Shown here one piece after another: positions 12,392-25,700 of a stretch of DNA of 64,000 nt; the stretch's first letter is position 1, and every line of letters starts with the position of its first letter. This stretch comes from Wuchereria bancrofti. Its lineage: Eukaryota > Nematoda > Chromadorea > Rhabditida > Onchocercidae. The position numbers were made by a program, and so were the translations under genes. The stretch is taken from positions 9,517,795 to 9,581,794 of the forward strand of contig SSBO01000009.1 in assembly GCA_005281725.1 (NCBI GenBank). Direction: 5' to 3'. The notes beneath the pieces are model-generated. The model did not search any database. It was not told the origin of the DNA and worked only from the letters and a program-made list of their open reading frames with translations.

Positions 12392-15300
12392 ATGTTAAAT
12401 TGGATGCGTCTTATTATTCAGCCTAATTGGTTCTTTCCGATGGATAAATGGATTTTATTTGAAAATTTCAAAGGATAGTTCTTTGTTCTGTTATTTTTTG
12501 CTTTCCTTTTAACTTTGTACCTGTTAACATAAAATCACAATGGAAAAACTTTATGAATTTGAAGTTTTAATTAATACAAAATATTGACAGATTGATCATA
12601 ATTCACTAAAATTTGTTCAGCGCCAAAATTTAAATTTTTAAAGTTTCAGTTGCGATCCTAGTTGTAAATGCACAAAATCATGAAAAGCAATGTCATAACA
12701 AAGAGAATGTTCAATCTAATCCCATTATAAATACTCGAAAACTCGTTTTTGTTCAATTTCACAACCATTTCTCAATTTTTGTTTACACCTGGATAAGTTG
12801 AATTTTTGCATTTTTAATGGAAAAAATTATTAAATTTTTTCCTAGAATACCGGAATCATCAATTAAAACAGTTGACGTCTTTTAAATTTGCAGAATTTTT
12901 ATTAGATTTACTTTCAAAATTATCAAATTCTGTCTTAAAGCCGTGAAATCTTCTCTTTAAGCTAATTTTTCGTTGTTTAAGATCTCGTTAAACTTATTCA
13001 TTTTAAAGAAAATATAGTGTTACTGTAATCCAAAAATTCCTTTCAAATTTCTTTTTACGAATCTTAAAAAATGACGAATTGGAATAAATTATCAATTGAA
13101 ATTTTTAATAAAATTAATTTGTCGTTTAAGAAAAACAAAAATTTAATTTTAAAATGTTATTAATCTTTATTAAAATTAGTTAGATCTAAGAAATTCTCCA
13201 TTACTCGTATATCTATTTACATCATTTTTTTATTTTCTTTTATTTTTTTACATTTCTTTTTTTTGCATAAACTAAAAGTCGGAGGATGGGATGAAATGGA
13301 AATAGCGGAAGAGACAAATAAAAAAAAAGTTATTAGAGTTGTATAATATTTTCATATTTCCCTCGCATATATATCAGTATCATTTTTTTTCACACCCAAA
13401 TTATCTAGATGTCGGGTAAGCAGAAATAGTCGGGTAAGAGAGTTATATGGTAGTTTTATAAAAATTTTACTATATTTTAATATACAAACATATATCATTT
13501 CGTTTCTTCTGTTGATAGTACTATTTTAAAAGATTAAATGTTGATTGAAGAAATAAATAAAAAATGAAAATTATTCATTCAATTTCATTTGCCGCACCAA
13601 TTTTCATTTTTTTTTTTATTTCTTAACTTTGATTTGTAATATTTTTTTTTTGATTTTTTGAAATTTATTTTATTTCATTTCATTTTTTCGTTTTCTATTT
13701 GAAAATTATTTAAAAAAAAAACAATTTCTTTTTTTTCTCGTTTTCTTTTTAATGTCAGTAATTTTGAATGAAAAATTTTATCAAATAAATAATATTAGAA
13801 AAAAAAATGAAAATGATAATTTTTCTTTCATTCATTTTTATCATTTCAGACGTTTTGTTATAAGAAATTTTGTCAACTTTTCTTTGAATATCATTAAATT
13901 TAAATTCAATTTGTTTGACGATATTATGGAATCAAATTCAATTCATCTAATGATATTATGAAATAATTTTTGTTTTCTCTTTTTTTTTCTACTTTTTTAT
14001 TTGTCCTCTAAACTAAAAAAAAATTTTTTTTTAAACAAATATTCGGTAATTTTCTATAAATTTAACCTTGACATAATCATGATGTGAAATATTAATTAGG
14101 CGATAATGAAAATAAAAGACATAAAATAGGAAAGACTTTTCTCAGGTAAGAATATTATGTATTAATTTGGTTAGATTATACTATCAGTATTGACATAAAT
14201 CTAGCAAATAATTACAAAGCTTTCCGATAGATGTATATTAATTAGGTGAGCATTAATTTGTAAATGGATGGAATTAAGCAAAATAATTCTTTGATTTTGA
14301 AAAAAAAAATTGTTGACACATTTTAAAAAGTGAGAAAAATTGGCAAGGTTTGCTTATTTTTTGTTAGATTATTCACATTCGAAGTCTAATAGTACTAAAT
14401 AGTTAAGCAGTGCTAATCTAAAATGATATTTTTTGATTATTTGCAAGAAAATGTCATAATAAATAAGTGGTTTATTTAATTACGTTCCATTTTTTCTTTT
14501 TTTTTTGGTAAAAAAAAAGCTTAATTTAAATTTGATTTTAAAAATTGCGATTGCGATAACAGCCTGATACAGTTAAATGGTAAAAATAGAAAATGAAATT
14601 TTAAAATAATAATTTCCATTTCGAACTGTTATCTATTCAATGTCTTTTTTCATTAACTCATTCCATTTAAAACTTTTGGATATGCATTAAAAATTTTAAA
14701 CAATTCCCAAACGATTGAACGGATATTAAAATATTATATCTTGATGTTATCGTATCAGTAAATTAAATTTTCAAAGCAAAAAAATATTAAATATGAATAG
14801 TCATTTTTACTAGAATACGGATTGTTTCTTTTTTTTTTGAATAATTAAATCTTCAAAAGTATTTTTGTTAATTATAATTTAAATTGTGAGGAAAATCTCT
14901 TATGTTTTTCACAAAATCTGATAATAACTAAATTTTTCTCTTTTCATCAGCTATTATTTCTGTTGTATTTATTAAGAAAAAGCTTCATCTTTTTCCCAGA
15001 CAATAATAAAATTTAAAAAAAATATGAACTCCCAGATAATAATAAAAAAGAAATTTCCTAGTTAATAATAAAATTTGAAAAAAGAATAAATAAAATTCAT
15101 TCTCTTTTTTCGTCCTACTTTAGCGAAATGAAATATTTTTTGTATTATCTTCTTTTTCTTTTATTTTGAACAGAACTTACTTTTATACTTTTTATACTTT
15201 TAAAAAATTTTTTAGATGGACGAAAATTGCGTATTGACAATTAACAGTTACGAACTATATTGAATAAAATTTGTTTCTTTCTGTTGTTCTTTGCGCTATT

Positions 15301-17624
15301 TAAAAGTTCAAAATAAAATTCATTTTATGTAAAATAATTTTTCACGTGTAAAATGGCAGAAGAAAATATATGCTTGTTAAATTTGCCTATAATCACTTCT
15401 TCATATAATTTTAACCTAACTTCATCTTTTTTCTTAATTAGCAAGGAACATGGAATGTTAAAAAAAAACAGAAAAAAACAGAGAAAATTCGAATTCGTCG
15501 CCTTTTTCCTGATACTGCAATATGGAACAATTTTATTTATATTATTTGTATTCTGATTAGAAGATTTCATTTAAAAAAATTTTAAATTTTAATTGTTTCT
15601 TTTGTTTTAAAAGCTATATTTAACGTCCCATTGTAAAATTTCGTGCGCTGATTAAGTTTTGATACTATTTCTAGAATCATGCATTAAGTTTTTTTTAATG
15701 CTGCTAATTTAGCTACAGTATCCTTTATGTTTGCTTTATATAATTGGCTGCTACGATAATCCATTGGGATTTTGAAATCACTACTAAAAAATTTACTGCT
15801 TTAGCTTTAGTTTAGTATTAAACATTACTGATAGTTAGTCATATTGATGATAAGATGAAAATTAAATAAATTTTTTCTCAATGTATTGAAAGGCTTTCGT
15901 AATATCACAAATTTCAAACAGTAATTTTTTTGGAACTTTTATCATTTCCAGTTAAATTTTATCATGCCTTTAGTCTTTTTTCCAGTGGATTTAATTTTGA
16001 TAAAGATTTATCTTTGAGATTTTCGATCAAAAGCAAAAAAAAAAATTGATGAGTACACATATTTTCCGAAAATCTAGTTCTATTGTAACTTTATCGTATT
16101 ATACTTAAATATCAAATATTTTGTATTAGTAATAGCTATGATCATAAAATTTAAAAATAAATGCTTACTTTTCTTATACTGCAATAATTTAAGATAATTA
16201 ATGATTTTGATATATCGAAAAGATCAATTATTGTTAGAGGATTTATTCCGCAAAAAACATTTAAAAGTTTTTTTCACAGTTCTTTTTGCTGAATTTTTTA
16301 ACGTAATTTTTATAGAAAAAATAAATATCCATTTTTCTTTAACTTCTTCAAAAAAAAAAAATCGTTTTACGAATTAAGAAACATAAATTGCATGTTATAG
16401 AAATACATCAAACAAAAATTTTATTTCAACTGTTTATTTTCATGTCTTTTCAACTATTTCGGTAAGTTTCCAAATGAAAAAAAAAAAAACAAATAACTAA
16501 AACGTTACAACTCTGCTGCATTTTCCTTCGTTTTCATTGTATTATAAAATTGATGTATTTGATTTCGAAAACCTTTCTTAAACAATTTCTTAAAACCGAC
16601 AATTTATGGTAGGATTATTTCGGATATATAATATTAATAGGATATCATGGAATTTTAAACGCAATCATTTTTTTTCCAATCAGTAATTAATTGATGTCAT
16701 ATGTTCTAGTAATTTAATATCCAAGTATTTCGATAGTGTTATATTGCATTTAACTAAAATTTTTTCAATTTTGATGTAGCATTTCTCATAAACAAAAGAC
16801 TAGATTACATAATTGACGTACTAGTATTATATTTGATACGACAAGAAAAATTTGTAGTATATAGAAGCATATTTCTAATTAATGACTAAAATTTGGATAT
16901 GTATTTTTGATGGCAACTTACCGTAATATTGCATTAGTAGTTAACTTGCTTGACCAGATTTATTTTAAATCTCATTCTCTTCTTACAATAAAATTAAATT
17001 CTAGCAGCTAAATAAATAAATTTGCTTATGAAAGACGGCAAAGTCAAAATATTAAATTAGCGAAACACTTTAATGCGCTTTCTACTTTTAAAATTTTCAT
17101 TGTTAAATTTTAAAGAAATTAACTCGGATTTTTTAAACAAATAAATGTATTTCATAATTGACGTAAAATTTTCAAACAAAATATTTTATTTTCAAAGCAA
17201 TTAATTACATTTAAATTATAAATCCATTCAATTTCTTTCCATCTTATTTTTTCAATAATATTTTTGCTATTTTTTAAGTGTAAGTTTTAAAAATTTTCGT
17301 CGTCCATTAAAAATAATTGTGAAATAAGGGGTGCAACGAAGTTATTTTTGCACATAATATTTTGATATGCTTAGTCATCTACGTTTGAATTTTCTAAATA
17401 TACTTTCAATTTTTTTTTTTTTTTTAATAAAAGAAACGAAAGAAAGTAGTAGTTAAGAGAAAAAATAAAACGAAGGAAAGAGGAAAATGATGAATAAAAG
17501 ATAGATTTGGACAATTCCGGAAATTATGTATGCCTTTTTCATATTTCTTTTCCGGTTGATTTGGAATTTTCATACTCACAAAAATGTGCACCACATACTG
17601 AGTATACATAACATTACTTTCGTT

Positions 17625-18015
17625 TATTTTCTATTCCATACATACATATTTAGTGTAATTATATGAAAATATTACTGTTCTATTTTATACTGTATAGAAA
17701 TATATTTAGTACAGTTATATATATTTTTCTATTCCGTGTAGTATAATTGTGCAAAAACATTACCAATTATACAAAAGCATTAATTCTCTATTCTAATTTT
17801 TCTATTCCTAACATTTAGTATAATTATATTAAAACATTTCTGTTCTATTCTCTATCATTTCGTGTGCACATATTTAGTATAATTATATAGCAATACCAAT
17901 CTTTCTTTTTTCTATTCTATACACATATATTTAGCATAAATACATGGCAACATTTCTTTTCTATTCTTTTCTATTCCATACATATACAGTATAAATATAT
18001 AAAAACATTTGTCTT
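17625..18015. repeat. Degenerate minisatellite, about 50-60 bp unit, roughly seven copies
   Basis: Each copy has TTCTATTC followed by a TATA-rich stretch, then ATTTAGTATAATTATAT and usually AAAACATT. Copies start near 17629, 17679, 17729, 17782, 17841, 17900 and 17957 and are considerably diverged. Confidence 0.55.
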
Positions 18016-18922
18016 TCTATTGCTTTGTTTTTTCTTTTTCATTTTCATTCTAAATAAAGAGCTAAATTTTCTACCCATTGTGAATAGGAATGAAAAAGGA
18101 AAGAATATTGAGAAAGCAATTTTATCCTCGTCTTTCATTTTTTTTTCTTTCACTTTTTCCTCTTTCTCTCTCTCTCTCTCCATCATTTTTTCGTACTTTT
18201 TCTCTTCAATATTTTTTCAGCATTTGGATTATTGATTGATCCCAATAATCTTTTTCACACTTTCTATTATTGCTTAAAGATTTTTGTTTCCTCTTTTTTG
18301 TCCAATAATTCAGTTGAAAAAAAAATGAACGAAGCACTTTTTTGGTACTAAAATTAAATTAAATGTTATAATATTTCGGTATGAAATAATATTATCACTT
18401 TATATTAATTATATGGATGATATCACTACTATCCTTTGCTTTTATCATCACTCTTATTACCATTACTTTTCGCGCTAAACAAAAAATATTTTGATTAAAT
18501 TGAAAAAGAAACTAATCATATAAATTTTAAATTGAAAAACGAATAAAATAAAATATGAGGAATTAATTAACTAACTAATAAAATTAGTTGAAAGTGTTAG
18601 AAATTCTTCTAGAATTTTTGCTATGGTAATTTCAACATTAAAACTTTCTATCATATTTTTTTTTTTGCTTCTTTATAATGGCTAAAAAAAATTTGAAAAA
18701 TAATTTGAACGAAATGATAAGGAAGATAGAAAGATAAATAAATCGATGGTTTAATAGATAAATAAATGAATACTTGAAGAATTAAGTTAGTGTTTCTTAA
18801 AAAAGAAAAGAATTGAAATAGACTAAAGAAAGAAAAGAGAAAAAGCCAATAAACATTTGCAATAACATTTATCCCTCCTTTTCTTTCCTTATACCGTCAT
18901 CCATACATGTGTATCCTTATTG

Positions 18923-18952
18923 CCCTGCCCACCTCCCCCGTTCCCCTCCCCC
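18923..18952 (-). other. Potential G-quadruplex (C-rich island on plus strand)
   Basis: Five C runs of 3, 3, 5, 4 and 5 bases (18923-25, 18928-30, 18935-39, 18943-46, 18948-52) are separated by 1-4 bases, so the minus strand meets the usual four-run G-quadruplex rule. C or G runs of this length are exceptional in this A+T-rich window. It lies about 1.5 kb upstream of the mab-3 start. Confidence 0.65.
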
Positions 18953-20479
18953 GTCTTTCTGGCATATCCAATATTAAGTTGCGATTACTGTAACAATTCT
19001 CTCTTACTCCTATCTCTTATAGCAAAAGATGAATTTATTTCATACATTAATAAAAGTTCTGCTCAAAAGCTCTTCTCAAATTGCATTGTCCTTATATAGC
19101 AATTATTCATGAAACAGAAAGAGATATACATGGAGAGAGATAGGGAAACAGAGAGAGAGAGAGAAAAAGAAAAGATAGGATTTTGCTTTCAATTGTATCA
19201 TATCCCAATTGGCTTCCAAATATATATACGAATATATTTCTATACTTTCTTATTTTTGAAGCAGTATTCTTCAAGATTTGCTTTTTTTTTCCTTAATTAT
19301 AAATGCCATATGTTAAGTTAATTTTTATATTTATAAAATATGAATTAATCATGCTATATTATCGTAATTATTATAATCGACAAGAGTGTAATATCGCTCA
19401 AATATATATGCCTTTACAATTAAATAATAATTGAAAATTAAAATTATAATTAAAAATAATTAAAAAAAATTTTTTAAAAAAATTTAAAAAAATAATTGAA
19501 ATTACGATAAACATAACAATGATTATTACAGTGATAAACATATGTATGTTGAATGAGTCTAATTGTTTAATCCCTTAATATTATGAAAAGAGAATGAATT
19601 GAAATAGGAGAAAACAATTGTGAAATAAATTATGACAAATATTTGGTCAAATATTTTTTTGTACTTTAATTTTCCCTGTTAATACTCTCATTATATTTAA
19701 TCACACGTTTTGCCACTTTATTTCAAATTTTTGGATAATGAGTAATTGAATGATAAAATTTTGCATCAACCTATTTATTTTGAATTGTTCTTGAATTTGA
19801 TTTCCAACTGAATCATATCATTTTAAATTGAAATTGAATCACTTATTTCATCATTACTTGTGATATTTTTTATCCATTCGTTTTTTCTTTTCCAATTGAA
19901 ATATATTAGAAATGTTAAATGCTATGTGAAATATGTAATAAAAATTAATGTTTCATATAGAGTTGAAACAAACTGTGGAAAAAGTTTTTGTTTTCTATAT
20001 TTTAATAATTTGTAGAATTTTAATTCATAGTTTTAATAATTAGTGCAAATGTCAATGTAAATTTACATTGAAATCATAACTTGAATTTAATCTATAAAGT
20101 CCTCAATTTACTGTTATTTTCCGTTTATTGAATTTTGGCTTTTTTTTAATGCAATTACAATTTTCTTTTCATTATTTCGCCTACATTCTCCAAAATGTGA
20201 TGTTAAATAATTATGATGCATATATTCACTCTCATTAATGTTTATGAAATATTCAATATACAAATTAAGCATTAATACTTTTGTTATTCCAAAACAAACA
20301 AAATCCTTAAAATTAAAATTCAAATTTTCAAATTTTGCTCATCTCGATTGCATACTTTAATTTGTTTTTCAAAATTGTGCTATTATTTAGAAATTATGTT
20401 TGAACTGAATAATATATACAATTACTACACTGATAATTTCATATTGTTCCATTCACAAATATATTCCATTCACTTTCAG

Positions 20480-20486
20480 ATTTCAG
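20480..20486 (+). promoter_or_regulatory. Probable spliced-leader acceptor at the mab-3 start
   Basis: Two TTTCAG acceptor sequences occur in tandem just upstream; the second ends immediately before the ATG at 20487. In nematodes this arrangement usually marks SL trans-splicing. An upstream cis-spliced exon is the alternative. Confidence 0.5.
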
Positions 20487-22430
20487 ATGAACATTGAAGA
20501 AATTTTACCTGAATTATTTGGAGAAAAACGTGTATACTATTGTCAACGTTGCTTAAATCATGGCTTAGAAATAAAACGTAAAAATCATAAATTAGAATGC
20601 GTTTATCGATTTTGCACATGTAATGATTGTCAAGTAAGTGAGCATTATTAAAGAAGCTAAAAAAAATAAGTGATCGACATATTATGAAGTCAATTTCATG
20701 GATAGTATATATATAAGTTTACCATTGCTAAATTAAAGTAACCATTCTTTTACTACCTAATAAAAAAAGGTTTCCATCGTTTCGTCTCCTTTAAATATTA
20801 TGTCCTCCTTATCATCTTGTAAATGGCCATTGCTTTCTTTGTTGGCTTTTTATGATAATAATATGATATCAAAATATTAATTATATTATAAAATGTTATT
20901 GCTGAATTACGGTAGTATGTATTTATGGCAGTGGTACGGTAGTGTACAGTAGGACGTCGTTTAATCCTTATGCAATGGTGCCGTAGAATATTATGGTACC
21001 ATGGAAGCAGCTTCGAATTAATTTACCATTTAACAGCACTAATTATATTTGCAAAATATTAATTTCGTCTATTAAATAATATGAATTGATTTTTACTTAA
21101 AATTACATTTTAATTCAGATGGTTGACAAACGACGTGAGCTAAACTCACGATTGTTACAAATCGAAAGTATTTCATCACCACCACCACCACCGCCACCAC
21201 CACCACCCCCACCACCACTACCACTACCACCATCACTGCAGCCATCATCATCATCATCGTCATCATTATCATTGTCTACTTTATCATCGTCATCATCATT
21301 ATCATTATCATCATCAACGTCATCATCACTGTCATCATTATCATCTTCATTATCATCGTTATCACAACCACCACCAAATAGTAATGTTTTGACGACAACC
21401 GTTCCTCTTCTGCCGGATATGAGCATGTTTTCTCCAATACCAGAACAAGCTATATCACCACCCGCTATGAAGGGAAAAGGTTGGCAGATGATGTTGTAGG
21501 TAATTCTGTTCAGGTTTAAACTGAATCCAGGGACTGTATTTGAAATTATGAATTTGAAAATTTTCTGTTTCTTTTCTTCATTCATCAATTTTGTTATTTG
21601 ATATTGTTTGGTTTTCTTCAGAAATGCATAATTAATTTCTAGAAAGGCGACCAAATTGCCAACGTTGTGCGCAACATTCAGTGTTAGCTCGATTAAAGGG
21701 ACATAAGCGTTGTTGTCCATTTCGAAATTGTCCATGCGCTAAATGTCAAGTTGTTCAAGAACGACAAAAACTGATGGCTGATCAGGTTTCATTTCTTTTT
21801 TCTAAAATTTTATCATATTTTTTGTACCTGAAACTGCTAAACTGAATGAAATATATTTTTCAGATAAAATTAAGAAGGCGACAAAAGAAACAAAAAAATT
21901 TGGATGCATTAAGTGATAGCGACAATTTACGAAGTATTATGAGTAATTTTTCTTCGTACTAAATATCCTTTTTTCTTTTTCTTCCTTTCTTTTTGAAAAA
22001 AAGTTTCATATATATTTTAAAACACGCAAAAAATACTTTAAAGTTTTGTGAATTACGCATTCACTAAATTTAAAATATTTCATTTAATTTATATATTACT
22101 TTTGTAAAGTTATGAAAAAAAATTGCAAGCTGAAATTCTAAAAATATCGTAATACTTCCATGTTTTCCATTATTTATAGGCTTTTCCGAGCAACAGTGCG
22201 CATTATTTAGTGGTTGCTTGAAATGTGCCCAACAAGTATTGGCCTACCAGCAAATTTTAACATTCATCGATCCAACTGCAACTCTTCAACCATCCACATT
22301 TTCAGCTATCCTTGCAGCTTGTCCGCATAATAACCGTAAAAATGATGAAGACGATAATAATAATAGTAATAATAATAATAATAATAATAATAGTCATGAT
22401 CATAACAATAATAATAGTAGTGATAATTAA
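20487..22430 (+). CDS. mab-3: MAB-3-like transcription factor with two DM domains
   Basis: Proposed exons are 20487-20633, 21119-21479, 21643-21785, 21864-21933 and 22180-22430, about 323 residues. The first DM domain spans the first intron; it starts YYCQRCLNHG, continues with CVYRFCTCNDC and ends MVDKRRELN. The second reads NCQRCAQHSVLARLKGHKRC, then PFRNCPCAKC and VVQERQKLMADQIKLRRRQ. All Cys and His zinc ligands are present in both. Two DM domains, with the first starting YYCQRCLNHG, is the arrangement of C. elegans MAB-3, a male-differentiation regulator that represses vitellogenin genes. The linker carries a run of 13 prolines and then Ser/Leu repeats, and the C terminus is Asn-rich; all are encoded by trinucleotide repeats. 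The donor at 21480 (GGTTGG) is weak but fits the phase. If the intron after 21933 is retained, the protein stops at 21962. Confidence 0.92.
21175..21365 (+). repeat. Coding CCA/TCA trinucleotide repeats in the DM-domain linker
   Basis: CCA-type codons (about 21178-21235) are followed by TCA/TCG/TTA codons (about 21244-21365), giving polyproline and then a Ser/Leu stretch. The antisense reading is Gly- and Asp-rich and is an artefact of the repeat. Confidence 0.85.
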
Positions 22431-22437
22431 TAATAAT
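22345..22437 (+). repeat. AAT trinucleotide repeat at the mab-3 C terminus
   Basis: AAT repeats interrupted by AGT, CAT and GAT encode an Asn-rich tail with scattered Ser, His and Asp. The repeat runs past the TAA stop at 22428-22430. Confidence 0.8.
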
Positions 22438-22445
22438 ATATAGTG

Positions 22446-22451
22446 AATAAA
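22446..22451 (+). terminator. Candidate polyadenylation signal for mab-3
   Basis: AATAAA lies 16 bases after the stop codon, with another ATAAAA-like run shortly after. Position and sequence fit a short nematode 3' UTR. Confidence 0.4.
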
Positions 22452-25318
22452 CGTGAAAAATAAAAAACATGCTTTTTTTTCAAATTTCATTTAATACTTC
22501 AGCTCTACAGTTTTTTTGTCTGATAAAAAAGTACGATTTCTAATCTAAATCTAATCTAAAACAAAAGAAAAAGAAAAAAAGCGAGTTATTTCAAATTGTA
22601 TAATATAAACCAACTAAATTTTCAAATATATATACATATTAATAATTAAATATTAAATATATTAATAATAATTATAATAATTACGTATTGCATTACAATT
22701 ACTAGTACAAATTATTATCGCTATATGTTAAAGATATTAATATGATAAAGGGTTCATTTCAATATTGTGCTTTAACAATTAGTTAAAATTAAGTGAAGGA
22801 TAACTTTGGACAACAGGTTATGTTAAATTAATTGAGAATCTCAGAATGATGAGTTGAAATGGTACGATTAGAATAAATTCTTAAAATTAAATTAGTGGTG
22901 ATAAAAATGTTTCTTGATTTGAAAGCACAGGAGAAAAAAAAATGCAAAAAAGAAGAATAATTGTGTAGAAGGATATTTATTACATTCATTTGATTAGACC
23001 ATTAGGCATCAAAGTTTAGTGATTCTAGAAAGATAATTTTTCAGGGTTTGATTTGGAATAATTTTCAATTCGCTTTGTATACAAATTCAAACTTTTAATG
23101 ACCTAAAAGAAGTAGGAAAAAACAAATGAAAAAATTTGTTTTAATCTAATGCAACGAGAAAATCATAATGAATTTCTCACCTAACCGGATTATATAATTA
23201 GTTTTTTTGATATGAATTTTAACTTTAATTTTACATTGCGAACATCTTAGATAACGCTGATAGTCATATTACGTGCTGAAAGTATTGTTACACATGAAAG
23301 TTTCATTTTTTTTTTCCTTTTTTTTGAAAAAACTTCAATTCTCTTTGTTTTATTACTATTAAATTCAAAGAAAACGAAAAAACAAAAATAGTAAATTTTC
23401 AAATATTTTTAAATTAAATTTTATCATTGTTACCGTCTTCAATTAATAACATTTGATGTTTTTAAGAAATATTTGAAAGGAATATCGGAAATTGCTAATT
23501 TTCAATATTATTATTATTGTTGTGAATATTATTATTTTTGTCTGAAATTCATGTTTGTTACATATTGTAATAATGAAACTATTTTTTTATTTCGGTCAGT
23601 TTTACCAATTCTTTTCAATTTGTATATTTATTAAAAACGTCCATATATTTATTACTTTCAATTAGAGTTAATTTTGATTTTATGCATTTCTTTTTTTCTT
23701 GTGTAAACTTTGAATGCAACAAAAGCTACAATCTTTTTTCTAAACAATTTATTTATTTTTATTCTGCACATAAATTTAGTGCTACAAATTTTAAGAAATG
23801 GGTTTTTTTTTTTTTTTTTTTGCTTTAGTTATAAGTATGAAAGTACAAACCGGTCAGTATTTGAATAATTCAAAAAAAAAATTTTTTTTGGATTATTTTT
23901 TTTTTTTTTTTTGGATTATTTTTTTGGAGAAGAAATTTTTTTAGTGCGAAAAGATCAAATTTCTGCTCTGTTATAATTTATGGAAAAACAAGAGCACTGA
24001 TGTTTTTTCACAAATAATACCACAAATATTGTATTGGTTCCATAGTTCTTTCGGTTCAAATTTTTTTGTTGTAATTGGTTTTATCTCATTCTATTTTATT
24101 CTATTCTATTCCATTTTATTCTATTCCATTCTTTCATTTCATTTACAAAGATATGCTTTCATATTGAAATAGTTGTTAAAAAAAAATCGTAAAACAAATA
24201 TAAATAGAAGAAGGAAATTTGAAAATGGAAATCGCAAAATAAAATTAAATTTCAATTATCAAACAGCATTTGAGTATTATTCCAATTTTCCATATTTGAA
24301 AAAAAAAATTACAAATTAATTGTTTGAACTATTTTCAAATCTGTTCAGTGCAAGGAATAAAATTGTTATTAAGGAATGAATTTTTAATAAGTTCATTAAA
24401 ATATATATTAATTTTCTTTGGAAATTTTTTATAAAATACAATAGTAATGAAGTAATGTCACGAATAGAATCGAATAAAATGGAATATTATCGTTTACTGA
24501 TAAGAAATAATTATTATGATAAAAAATAATCATTTGTTGATGTGATGTGATGATAATGATCATTCCATTCCAGTCAGTCCTTTTGTTACCAAATTGTAAT
24601 GAATTTGGCATCAAAATTTCAGTTTTTGATGCGAAAATTTGTTTTTTTTCAAAAACAAAGAACTTCGTTGCCATTCCTTTTTTCTCCCTGTTTTGTCTTT
24701 TTTTCATTTAATTTTAACTTTGTTTATTTCCTAATTGAAATCTAATTGGTAATTTATTTTAAAATGTAGTCAGCAAACATGAGCATATTTTATATTTTAT
24801 ACTATATTTAGTGGAAATAAAATAAAAATCATTTCGCATGTCAATCGTAGCATCACAAAATAATTTCTGTTACTCTTTCGTCTCCTTATTTTTATTCATC
24901 TTTTTTTCTTTTTTTTTTAAGGAAAGGAAGAGAATAAGAAAGAGAAATTTTATATTAGCTTTCAGTACGTAAAGAACGAAGAAAAAAAGATTTATTGAAA
25001 AGCTACCATTTTTTTTTTCAATTTTTTTTTCTGTTAAAACATATTTTTTGATTGGATGAAGAAATATGTGAAAATGAATGTTCTTGATGAAAAATATAAA
25101 GCCGACAAAAGACATTTTTTTTATTATTTACAGTAGTCCATATATATTTGACCAGAAGAGTTGAAAAATTGCCTTTTGATTATTTTAAATGAAAAAAATA
25201 AATGGGAATTTATTATTATATATTACTATTATTATATTATTATGAAAAGAGAAATATTAAAATTATTATATTTTAATATTGTTATTATTATGAAAAGAGA
25301 AAAAGTGCCGAAGTTTCC

Positions 25319-25700
25319 ATATTAGTATATCAGTATATCAACATTAATATATTAAGTTTCGATATATCATTCGGTACATTGACGTATAACATATTAGTAC
25401 ATCAATTCTGTATAGTATATTAGTATATCAATATATACTATATAGTATATTAGTACTAAGCTTGGGTACACCATTAAGTGCATTGGTATATTAGGTTATT
25501 AAATCCCGATATCAGTATATTAAGTTTCGAATATATCGTTAAGTTCAATGACATATATTATCAATTTTAAGTTCCGAGCATGCATTAAATACATTGGCAC
25601 ATAGCATATTAGTATATCAATTCTCGGATTAAGTATATTGGTATATTAATAACAGACATACCATTGAGTATACCACTATATTAAATTCCGATCATATTAG
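25319..25700. repeat. Degenerate repeat of ATATTAGTATATCA motifs
   Basis: Variants of ATATTAGTATATCAAT alternate with TTAAGTTTCGATATATCATT and TACATTGACGTATA elements at irregular spacing. It looks like an old, decayed tandem array. Confidence 0.5.

Larger units (their letters stand above)
585..20486. other. about 20 kb gene desert between the left-edge gene and mab-3
   Basis: No exon with credible splice sites and protein-like composition was found on either strand. The stretch is T- and A-tract-rich and holds the degenerate repeats, GA/CT microsatellites, palindrome and C-rich island listed separately. The few open frames of 60-90 codons are biased to Phe, Leu, Ile and Lys and are explained by base composition. 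It separates a minus-strand gene from a plus-strand developmental regulator, so it could carry regulatory DNA for either, but nothing in the sequence proves this. A missed short exon or non-coding RNA cannot be excluded. Confidence 0.6.

Noticed and set aside
17971..18235. Overlapping 71-codon frames on both strands
   Set aside because: They come from purine/pyrimidine tracts and the CT repeat at 18161-18181, with Glu/Lys or Phe/Ser low complexity.
19022..19111. Short ATG frame after TCTTATAG upstream of mab-3
   Set aside because: It is only 26 codons and cannot be linked in phase to the mab-3 first exon. It was kept only as a possible non-coding 5' exon.
21115..21735. 206-codon minus-strand open frame rich in Asp and Gly
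   Set aside because: It is the antisense of the CCA/TCA coding repeats of mab-3. The plus strand carries the DM domain and in-phase splice sites.
24429..24707. 92-codon minus-strand open frame
   Set aside because: No recognised motif, no splice context and a biased composition typical of AT-rich chance frames.
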